Below are positions 22,701 to 31,500 of a stretch of DNA of 38,150 bases, piece after piece; position 1 is the stretch's first letter, and each line of letters begins with the position of its first letter. The DNA lies in NCBI GenBank assembly GCA_036897625.1, contig JAYMTA010000135.1, forward strand, positions 1-38,150, in the 5' to 3' direction. A model generated the notes under the pieces. That model made no database searches, was not told the DNA's origin, and saw only the letters and a program-made list of their open reading frames with translations. The stretch comes from Pelargonium cotyledonis (taxonomy: Eukaryota > Streptophyta > Magnoliopsida > Geraniales > Geraniaceae). The position numbers were made by a program, and so were the translations under genes.

Positions 22701-24749
22701 TGTCTTCCTTCACTACATCTTTCCATATAAATTTAGGTATGCCCCAATCACTTTTAGTTTCACCCAACTAAATGCTCTCACCTTTTGGGAGTAAGTATCT
22801 ATAAGACCTACCTCGTGCTTTTAGAACTTGAACTGTTGCATTCAACACAAATCATCAGGAAAGTGCAACTACCACACATGAAAAGAACAATAATATTGTC
22901 ATTAATTGACTGAGTACAAATATCTGGACCCCAAAAAAAAAAAGGAACTGTCCAACTTACACAATGCTTGTTGATGTTGTCGTACTTGAGGGTAACTAAG
23001 GTACCTGTAAAGATAGCATCCCGAAAGTACTTTTTTTCCGAAAGGGTCTCAAATAAAAAAGATGTGACTGATACACATAAATACTTTTTTAAATATTAAC
23101 TGCTGAAAGAATTTGTTTTATTTATTTAAGCATGACCCCGCATTCTTCTAGTTTCTACACTCCAGTATAATCAATTATGCTTGCAGTCGAATCATCCAAA
23201 GTGAAATGAAAATCTGAGTCTGCTGACCTGATCCATGAAAGTGATTTCAAGATCAATATTTAGATCAACATTAAGTGTGAATTTAGAGCCCTGTAGCACC
23301 TTCATTGAAAAATAAAACACAATTGGAGAAGTTATTCTTTCAGTTTCAAGACTAATTCATTTAACTCGCACCTCCTATACTCTCTTCAAGATTGTGTATT
23401 CTCTCTTTTCCTATTACATCCACTTTTTGCAGCTGGTAACCAAACTATGCAAAAAATGCCAAGCAGGCTTAAGCTATAATACTGCTCTTTTACTTTATCT
23501 TTTCCCAATTCTCTTACAGTGAACTGTGACATCTTCTCTATAACCTACTCCCTCTGTCCCAAAATGAGTGACTTGTTTCCATTTTTTGCAAAAATTAAGA
23601 ATTACCAGATAATTTAGTGTGTTTCCAATATAACCTCACTTTCTCTACCTACATCCTATGTGCACCCCATGTGCAGATTTGCCTATGTGTATAAGTGATA
23701 AGGGTAATATGGGAAGAACAATAATATAATAACATAAAAATAGAAACAAGACACTCATTTTTTGACAAAAAATTTAAACAAACAAGACACTCATTGTGGG
23801 ATGGAGGGAGTAATTTATTAATCACAAAATTGAAAACTTCACTGTCCATCCATTTTAAAACCCAAATATACTAAATAACTAAAATCCCACAAAAAAAAAA
23901 AGAGAGAGAGAAAAAAAAGTCAATATATAAGGGAATTTACTTCCAATTCATCAAAACAACCCAATGACCTAATTTCTACAGGAAGAAAAGGCAATGATCT
24001 TAATGACTCCTCTAAAATGTACTCATACAGAATATACGTACCAGGAAGCTCAGTTGTCCACACAAAATGTAACATGTTTGTGAGTTATGAAGAATCCATA
24101 GACTAAGGTCCCATAACTAGTTGAAATCATAAATGCACTTCATATAAAGCAAAACTCAACATTAAAAACAAGAGAATGGGAATTAAAAAATATATATAAA
24201 AAAAAAAAGAAGAAGAAGCAAACAACACTAAAATTTGAGCAGAACCTAGATGATATGAGCTAATTTAGCCAACACAGGCCGGTACCCACATACATTAATA
24301 CTCTTTGAAACCATTTCTTAAGCAATACATGAGCTTCCAACAAGAAAATACAGAACACCCACCACCGAGTAAAGCTCCAACGACAGCTCAACAAACAAGA
24401 AACAAAACAAAAAAGGAACACAAACAAACCCTGATTTCACATTTGGCTGAAAACTGGAGAAACAAAAGGCCTCTCTTTTATCAAATTAGCCTCGAGAACA
24501 AGAGCAAGAGTAAGTCAAAACCATATTTTCACTACCATTTCTCTCATTCTTACCCAGAAGCCAAACAAGATAAAGAAAAAGCTTAGAAAAAGCTGAAGAA
24601 CGAAAGAGAGAGAGTGAAGGAAACGCACCAACAGCCGAGACGATGTCAGTCTGAGTAATTTGGGATTTCTTGAGCTTAGTGTGGAAATAAGCAGCAAGCC
24701 AAATGGCTCGGAGAGGACCTTTGCTAGCGAGAGTTGGAGAGGAGAACAT
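16796..24749 (-). CDS. SYN2: RAD21/SCC1-type alpha-kleisin cohesin subunit (SYN2-like)
   Basis: Twelve exons on the minus strand: 24749-24629, 22323-22062, 21966-21929, 21853-21807, 20751-20687, 20572-19863, 19570-19462, 18514-17914, 17493-17457, 17352-17331, 17233-17125 and 16909-16796 (TAG), giving 744 aa. Residues 1 to about 110 are the Rad21/Rec8 N-terminal domain that binds SMC3 (K-G-P-L-R-A-I-W-L-A-A-Y; Y-R-V-L-A-Y-L-L-L-G-V-V-R-I). Residues about 671-744 are the winged-helix C-terminus that binds SMC1 (K-T-R-K-D-S-A-K-L-F-Y-E-I-L). The middle has a basic R-K-R-K-R-K-C stretch and an I-A-P-E-T-P-I-R motif (594-601) seen in Arabidopsis SYN2/RAD21.1, the closest relative I recall. The protein should close the cohesin ring in the nucleus. 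Four exons are under 50 nt. Intron 1 is 2.3 kb. The middle is built from two repeat families, listed separately. Assignment to SYN2 rather than another somatic RAD21 paralogue rests on motif memory. Confidence 0.9.
17331..17352 (-). other. 22-nt microexon of the kleisin gene
   Basis: Acceptor TAG at 17355-17353 and donor GTAAAA from 17330 bound a 22-nt exon that, with its split codons, encodes D-V-S-P-G-R-T-R. It is needed to join the 37-nt exon 17493-17457 to 17233-17125 in frame; skipping it shifts the frame. The encoded S-x-R-T-R agrees with the Arabidopsis protein just before the C-terminal domain. Confidence 0.8.
18136..18252 (-). repeat. Three 39-bp coding repeats (13 residues each) in the kleisin
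   Basis: Residues 539-577 consist of IPEFIEVIKAPEE, FPESVETVEASAK and IPESVETVETPRQ in direct succession, and a partial V-P-E-S-P follows. Copies 2 and 3 are the most alike. The last copy generates T-V-E-T-P-R, which fits the loose separase-site pattern. The region is likely disordered linker between the two SMC-binding domains. Confidence 0.85.
20068..20505 (-). repeat. Three copies of a S-x-x-K-L-x-D-x-x-F-x-Q-E motif in kleisin exon 6
   Basis: Copies are at residues 201-217 (SLEKLRDIRFSQEECLN), 257-273 (SMDKLVDCVFSQEDCLN) and 330-346 (SIEKLQDVTFRQEEFPR). Each is followed by an acidic/proline segment (E-E-E-P-P, K-K-P-P, E-E-E-H-P) and later a H-x-x-N or D-E-x-N stretch and an E/Q-I end, so the whole unit is about 56-73 residues. 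All copies are within one exon, which fits intragenic duplication. Confidence 0.85.
22560..22830. mobile_element. Possible decayed LINE fragment in kleisin intron 1
   Basis: A C/T-rich stretch with phrases such as TGTCTTCCTTCACTACATC and CTATCCTATCTAATGATATC resembles degenerate non-LTR retrotransposon debris common in dicot introns. No intact frame remains. Identification is from general resemblance only. Confidence 0.25.
23548..23810. mobile_element. Stowaway-like MITE in kleisin intron 1
   Basis: A 263-bp element flanked by TA (23546-23547 and 23811-23812). The left end CTCCCTCTGTCCCAAAATGA and the right end read in reverse, CTCCCTCCATCCCACAATGA, form terminal inverted repeats that continue through AGTG-CTTGTTT. 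These are typical Stowaway termini. It has no coding capacity and lies in the 2.3-kb first intron. Confidence 0.88.
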
Positions 24750-24948
24750 GGCGTTAACGCTGTCTGAATCTGAAATTAGTGTGATTTTTTCTGGGTTTTG
24801 AATTTGAGAAAGGAGAGGGCTTTTTGCAGAAGAAGACTCAGTACGTAGAGAGAGTGCGCCGTGTGAGGAAACGGTCGAGAGAGTGTGTTATTTATGAATC
24901 TCAGCTTGCTTTGTTTTGGTTTTGGGTCTATTTTTTCATTTTATTTTT
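24750..24948 (-). promoter_or_regulatory. Kleisin 5' leader and core promoter
   Basis: Only 199 bases separate the kleisin ATG from the Mutator-like element. On the minus strand the stretch has a TATA-like CATAAATAA (about 24896-24888) and then pyrimidine-rich CTCTCTC blocks, as in many plant leaders. On the plus strand AACGGTC at 24870-24876 matches the core of the mitosis-specific activator element bound by three-repeat MYB factors. The site calls are short matches and only suggestive. Confidence 0.4.
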
Positions 24949-25139
24949 GGAATAATCACTAAAAACTACTATGTAATTGACACCTTTTGCAATGAAATAT
25001 TTTAAACTTTTTTTCGTAATTTCTTACTGTTCTGTATTATTTTTTTTTTCCGTTTGCATTCCATCAGTTAGTATATAAAAAGTCCAAAATACCCTTGCCC
25101 ATTTTAACAATTGACTACCCTATACTTTCAAATTCGTGA

Positions 25140-25525
25140 CAAATGTTAGGGTTTATGTTAGATTTGTATTGTTTAAACAAATTTTGGATTTGTCTTATGT
25201 TTGTGTTGGATTTGTTAGTCGAATGTTAATATTTGTGTCGGATTTGTGTTGATTGAACAAATTTTGGGTTTGGGTTGGGTTTGGGTTGAGTTTGGGTGGG
25301 ATTTGTGATGAATTTGTGTTGTGTTTGTGTTGTTTTTTTCGTTGTATTTGTATTAAATTTGTGTTAGATAAGTGTTAGGTTTGTGTTGGTTGAATAAATT
25401 TTTTGTTTGGGTTAGATTTGTGTTGGTTGAATTTTTTTTGGATTTGGGTTGGATTTGTGTGTGTGTTTGTGTTAATTAGTTTTTTTGTTAGATTTGTGTT
25501 GGGTTTGTGTTAAATTAGTGTTAGT
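25140..25525. repeat. GT-rich degenerate array inside the Mutator-like element
   Basis: Many variants of ATTTGTGTTGG, TTTGGGTTGGG and GTTAGATTTGTGTT follow one another, all G/T on the plus strand and nearly free of C. The unit is irregular and is not the TTTAGGG telomere repeat. It fills the loop between the inverted arms. Confidence 0.75.
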
Positions 25526-25571
25526 TGAACAAAAAATGAGTGAATTTAAGCAAATCACTTTGAATTTTCCG

Positions 25572-25645
25572 GCGAAAGTTTGAAGATTCTAGCGAAAGTT
25601 TGAAGTTTCCGATGAATTTTTTATTTATCCGGCGAAAGTTTGAAG
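25572..25645. repeat. Three exact GCGAAAGTTTGAAG repeats
   Basis: Exact 14-mers start at 25572, 25592 and 25632, so the spacings are 20 and 40 bases. A degenerate copy (GGCGAAGATT) follows at about 25651. Spacing in multiples of 20 suggests a 20-bp tandem unit, one copy of which has diverged. Confidence 0.8.
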
Positions 25646-25903
25646 TTTTCGGCGAAGATTGATGAACTTGTTCTTGACCAATGAAGAAGAAGAAGGGTAA
25701 AATGGTCATTTTAATTTTTTTTCCAGTCATGTGCACAACACATGTTTCTTTTGGAATATTCCGTCCATTTTTGGACGGAATTGCTAACGGAATCAAAAAA
25801 TAATAATACAGGATAGTAAGAAATTACGAAAAAAAATTCAAAATAGTTCATTGCAAAAGGCGTCAATTACAAAGCTGTTTTTAATAATTAACCCTTTATT
25901 TTT

Positions 25904-28435
25904 AGAAAGAAATACGCTTTGTAAATGAAAAATATACGGAGTATATGATTTTTTAAGGTTTTTCCATTCACGTAAACAAAAACATAACGAAAATTAAGAA
26001 GAAAAAAAATAGTCTAATTTATTTTTTTTGTATTTTCTTGTTTGTTTTGGTTTACATCTTTAAAATATAATCGTTTTAAAAATAGTCTAATTAATACTGT
26101 CTAATTTCTCTACTTTTGATTTTTGTCGAGCGGGGTCAATATCTTGAATTTGTAGTCAACAAATTATGTTCTCTCGTTAAAACTGCGAATTCAATTCATG
26201 TTTTGTTAGCAAGTGAACGTGTTGTCAAGGTTTGCATAACGACGTCAGAGTAGATTCACAGTAGATTTATTTTCTTGGCGTATGCGCGCGCAATCAGCAG
26301 TATGCAATTGCGAAGGTGGTGGTGGTGGTTTAATTTGAGTCATCGGATCAGCTTTCGAGTTTGATGCTGAATTAGATTGCAAACTTGACGGTGACGATGG
26401 TCGGTTGGCATAACCCTCTACGTTGTCATCTTAAACTTTAAGTGCAATAATTATCAGTTATTCGTACTTCTCGGGATAGAAGATTCAAGTGTATTCAACT
26501 TTATTATTTTAGATGAATGTGAAGATTATATTGCCTTCAGTTTAATTGTTCAGGAGATTTTAGTTATTGTGACTCAGCTTAATAGTTTCAAGTTTTTTGT
26601 TTGCAAGCTGGTATGCGAAGTGTGTAGCCGAAAGCAATTGCATTTCTTGATACGCGAACACAATACTTTATATTAAGCTAAAACAATTCATTATCAGCTA
26701 ACTCACACGCTTGGTGGAAATAATTATAAATGTTTAAGCATATGAAAACATGACACGTAAAGTTCGAGTTCACGACTTCAAAGTCTACTGCCCAAGGTCA
26801 TGGATCAAAAGACGATCGATCGGCAAATCACCGATTAACATGGTTGCTAACAAAACATAAACACAACCTTCTCTGCCATCTTGTGGTTTGGGGTGTTGTG
26901 ATAGAATCTTAACATTAAAATTTACTTAATATTTACGTTAATCACAGTGTGTTTATCTTGCAAACACTACACGTGTCAGCACCCCACTAACTAGATTATC
27001 AAGAGAATGACAACAATACTAAGCCCAAGAAAATTATTAAAATGTATTGAAGTATTGGATTTTACTTGAATTAAAATGTCATGAAATAAGTTGCTTGAAT
27101 ATCACTTAAATATTGTATTGCTTTTTATTTTCCAAGGAGAATTTACTTCTTAACTAATCATAAATCTGAACGAAACATAAATCAAAACTAATTCTAAGTA
27201 AGATAACACAAGTAACTATAGAAACAAAAGTAAATCAAAACAATCTCAAAATTTTAACAAAACATAATATGAAACTAAATCTAAACCAACTAAAAAACAA
27301 ATAAAGACAGAAACAGAAGTAAACTATAACAACCTCAAATAGTAGTAAACTCCATAGACAATCATAGCCAAGACGACATAAAAACTGAAACCAAAAAGCA
27401 CTGAGAAGACCCTCCCCCTCGGGTTGCACGTTGCCCGCAAGCATCCACTCTTGAGACATGCTCAACAACTCTAACATTAAACCAGAGGCACTGGAAAAAA
27501 TTTATCCTCTAACACTTAGAAGCGTGCTTGACAACTCTACCATACCCTTTGGGACCAATATGCTTCAAAGTCGAATTAGCTGCGAGCTGGCCCCCCACGA
27601 CAGTCCCCATCAATCCCACTCATGAAATTTGGCGAACTTGAGCCGTCAGGTTCGGCGCCTTCCCATCCATTCTGCTGAAGCCACGAAACATGCTGTCGTC
27701 GTTCACCCTGCCAATTGTCGCCGCTTGGTCCCTCCGTTTACTGACTCCCCTACTACCCAGAAGCATCCTCCTGCCCTTGCACTTGTAGCCACCGCACCCT
27801 CAAAACCCTAGTCGGCCTTATGATGCCCTAGATCACTACACTCCTAGAGATAGCACAACCACTTTTGAGAGACATGTAGTTAATTAGATTTAGTATTGTA
27901 TTGTTAATTACAATTATCTTCTCATAGTTTAAAAGAGGGTTGGTTTTAGGTTGTAAGCTAGTAAAATTAGTTTTTAAGTATTTAATTACTCTATCTGTCC
28001 CAAAATGAGTGTACTCCTTTCTATTTTGAGAAAAATCAAGAATAAGTTAGTATAGTATGTTTACTAGTGTATCCTCATGATCATGTGTTAAGAGATCTTA
28101 ACGAACTTTTTATAAAGATTTTATTGACAATTCATGCATACCTAACTTGCTAGAAAATGAAACAAGACACTCATTTTGGGACAAAAATGCAAGAGAAACA
28201 TGACACTAATTTTGAGACGAAAAGAGTAACTCTTTTAGTTAAGTTACGTGTTCGACAAATCTTAAAGTGTAAATAAGCTAATAATTATAAGTCTTACGAG
28301 GCATAAAAATAAAAAGCTATGGATACCCAACTTTTAGGGAAAAGAAACAATGCAGCAAATTCAACAAGTTTTTGATCCCATCCCATTTCAGAAAATTTAC
28401 AGCTACAAGATATCAAAACCTTTACAACAAAATGC
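25904..28435. other. Gene-free spacer between Mutator-like element and ankyrin gene 3' end
   Basis: No gene is recognised. The stretch is AT-rich except for a patch of higher GC at about 27400-27800, where a 60-codon open frame has no recognisable domain. A (GGT)4-5 run sits near 26314-26329. A Stowaway-like MITE occupies 27989-28226. Confidence 0.55.
27989..28226. mobile_element. Degenerate Stowaway-like MITE
   Basis: TA at 27987-27988 and 28227-28228 bounds an element whose left end is CTCTATCTGTCCCAAAATGA and whose reversed right end is CTCTTTTCGTCTCAAAATTA. An extra internal copy of the terminal motif (ACAAGACACTCATTTTGGGAC, seen from about 28162) suggests a nested or duplicated end. Related to the 23548-23810 element. 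Confidence 0.7.
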
Positions 28436-28525
28436 AACCATTAGATCTACTTCAAGGTGAAGTACTCTACTTTAAACATCAACCATTAGATCTACTTCAA
28501 GGTGAAGTACTCTACTTTAAACATC
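28436..28525. repeat. Perfect 2 x 45-bp tandem duplication in the ankyrin gene 3' region
   Basis: 28436-28480 and 28481-28525 are identical (unit begins AACCATTAGATC, ends TTTAAACATC). The two copies lie 58-147 bases past the stop codon of the minus-strand ankyrin gene, probably in its 3' UTR. No mismatches means the duplication is recent or being homogenised. Confidence 0.93.
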
Positions 28526-28582
28526 TATACATCCTCACTTACTCTACACCTTGGCTCTTGCCGATCATATTTCATTCTCCAT

Positions 28583-31500
28583 CTACTTGCCACAAATTGC
28601 TTCTCTTGTCACCAACCTTATGCCCCTCACCCACAACTTAGCTGTTTCAATCCCGCCCTCACACGCAAAATGTACCTCCTTGTTCATGCTAGTCACTACC
28701 CGAAACACTCCAGCATCATCTGCGTCGCCCTTGCTCTTTCTGTTCCTCCTGAAGGCTGGACTCGGCCCCACCTCTGCCTCTAGGCACATCACATTTCTCC
28801 GGCTTGACTTCCCCCACTGCAATGTGCCTGCTGATCCCACCATTCTCACTTCCTTTTCATGTGGAGCTCCTTTCCCTCCTTTTCTGTGCTTCTTTACCCG
28901 CCCACCGCATAGTACTAGCTTTCGACTAAGCTCGTCTAGTATCAGACCCTCTGCGTCGTTTCTAGTGTTGCTGCTACTTCTTGCAAGCGAGAGTGGAGTT
29001 TCGCCTCGTACGTTTTTGGCATCAACGTGGGCTCCATGAGAGATTAGTAGTTCACATATGCATCCATGGCCTTCCCTTGCTGCTAACATGAGTGGAGTGT
29101 AGCCGTCACCATCGGGAACATTTACATCATAACCTCTGCTTGTCAACAATTTAACTGCACCTAAGTCTCCATGACGAGCTGCACAATGTAAAGCATAGAA
29201 CCCTCCTGCATTGCGGTTTCCCTTTTCAAGGGCATATTCTAGCATCACCTTCTCGAATAAGTCCCGGTTCTGGTTTATTTCGGATAAGGTAACTGCAGTC
29301 TCACCAGATTTATTGTGTAGCTTGACATCAGCTCCTGCATAAACCAGCAACTGAAATGCGTCAACGTGACCCTTCAAAGCAGTGATCATGACTGCTGAGA
29401 AACCATTATCATCCTGATGATCAAGATCAATTCCTCCCCAACCAATTACAGCTTGCAACGCCTCTGTATCTCCAGTGTTAGCTACAAACATCAGAGGAGA
29501 GAAAACAGCAGCATTGCTGGATCTGGGAACCTTACCAGCCTTGATTATACCCAGCACTGCTTGCTGAAATCCAACGGACCATTGGTTTAGTCCTGCAATA
29601 GAATCTGCAGATTGGCCAGCAATGTTAACCAAGCCAAAATCAGCACCAGCCATGGCCAATAATCTGAGGCAGTCTTCACTCTTATACTTTGCACATAGCA
29701 TAAGAGCCGTGTCACCGGAATCCATCTTGGTGTTTAGATCACAGCCCGAATCAATGAGGCATTGAATGATTGCTGGTAACCCAAGACGTACAGCCAAGTG
29801 AATTGGGCGGAACTCAGTTTTCTGGGTTTTGACAGAAGATTCCACATTGGCACCGCACTGCAAGAGAACACTGACAGCCCCGGCATTGCCACAGAGTATA
29901 GCATGGTGAAGGAGAGTTCTTCCAAAGTGGGGGGTGTTAGGGGAGAGGTTTTGGAGGAGCATTCGCAGGATAGAACCAGTGGCTTCAAAATACTCTACTG
30001 CACACCAGATGATGGAATAGGGCTCTGCCATTCCTGCACCTACTCGAAACTCTTCTCCCGTTGCCGTGTCCCATGACCACGCTCCCAGCCTCACTTTGAT
30101 ATCTGTCCCTGCACCAGCCTGTTTTACCATTTCAGACAAAGACCAAAGGTTGTCAATACAAAAACAATAGGGCAAATACACACACAGATAAAGAGAGAAC
30201 TGTTAAAGCTGCCATTTTCTAGTTCAAAATACAAATATTGAAGCGGCAGAAAATATCATCCTTCCAAATATATTTCAGATATAATAAGCTTAAATTTCAG
30301 TTGAGATTCTCATGCAATTGTAGAAATATGAAACACCGATGTTATAGAGGGGCCCTGCCCTGCTGCCTCTGACTTGATTATAGGATTATGAAATGCGATT
30401 AACAATTTCATAAGAGAATATATTGTCAAATTTCTTTCCAAAATATGAGATTTTCTTGGAAACAATACATGCACCCAACTATTAACCAGCATTGTCTTTT
30501 CAGTAGCATGAAAATAATACTAAATTATATACCAATGTGAGTTTACCTGTAACAGCAAACTAACGACAGATGCCTGCTTACTAACAACAGCAGCAACAAG
30601 AGCAGTGCAGTCTACATTTGTGTGCAATGAAGGCTTGGACGACTGAAGCAGCACTCTATCAGTTGCTCCCAGATCAACTCCACACTGTCATTTGCAACAG
30701 CAAGACATCAATCAAAACACTACAAATCATGGAATATGAGATATAGTGAATAATTTGGATGATCTGCTGTGGGACAAATAATGAATATGGATTTGTACCA
30801 TCAAGAACACCGTTTCCTATGGTTATTGAAGGCTCACACAATTTATTATTATCAATAGTAATTGACGATTCCAATAATTTGGGGTCACATTTGCAGCAAA
30901 TGACAAGTGAGAGAGGATGAAAATTTTGTTCGGATTAACTGACCAGGTGAAAAGGAAAAGAACAAAATTGTTGAGTCAGACAAAAATGCATCAGCACCAA
31001 CCACCCCACAGAGCACCCAGAGGATGGCAGCATAGAAAAGAAGTACAACATAGCAGGGGGAAAAGAAATATCAGTAGTGATAACTAATAACCCATTATCT
31101 TTAAGATCTGCAGTAACAATACTCGTAAGGGCCAACAGTAACAGGAGCTAATAAATGCTACTAGATGTATTAATGTTAAACCCAGTCCAAATTTTGATTT
31201 TGAGGGTTAAGTAGGAATAAATAATATTTACATGGCCAATTTTGAATATTTAATTGCCAACTTAAAGGTAAAGATTCTTTAACATGAAACTGGCTCCCTC
31301 ACTATTTTTTTTCTCTCATTCTTTCCAATATCAAAATATTGCAGGTCTTTGTTGTAGCATCTGACAGGTGACCAAACAGCCCTCAAGAGTTAGTGAATTC
31401 AATGAATTACCTTTATGAGAGAGTCCACCACATCAACAAACCCTCTGCAGCATGCCGAGACAAGAGCATGCACGGCAACATGGGGCCGAATCAAATCAGA

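Larger units (their letters stand above)
24949..25894. mobile_element. Non-autonomous Mutator-like element (MULE-type MITE), 946 bp
   Basis: A perfect 9-bp direct duplication TTTATTTTT flanks it at 24940-24948 and 25895-25903. The left terminus GGAATAATCACTAAAAAC and the reversed right terminus GGGTTAATTATTAAAAAC begin long inverted repeats of at least 100 bp, including shared GTAATTGAC, CCTTTTGCAATGAA, TTTTTTTCGTAATTTCTTAC and CTGTATTATT. The 9-bp duplication, GG-type ends and long arms are the Mutator signature. The interior has no transposase, only low-complexity repeats. It lies in the upstream region of the kleisin gene. Confidence 0.9.

Noticed and set aside
25140..25525. Interstitial telomere repeats
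   Set aside because: Units are TTTGTGTTGG-like and irregular, not TTTAGGG; the array sits inside a transposon.
25572..25645. CRISPR-like spaced repeats
   Set aside because: The 14-mers are spaced 20 and 40 bases with related sequence between them, in a plant nuclear context inside a transposable element.
28551..29039. 162-codon plus-strand frame opposite the ankyrin gene
   Set aside because: Antisense shadow of the conserved C-terminal exon; serine/leucine-rich with no recognisable domain.
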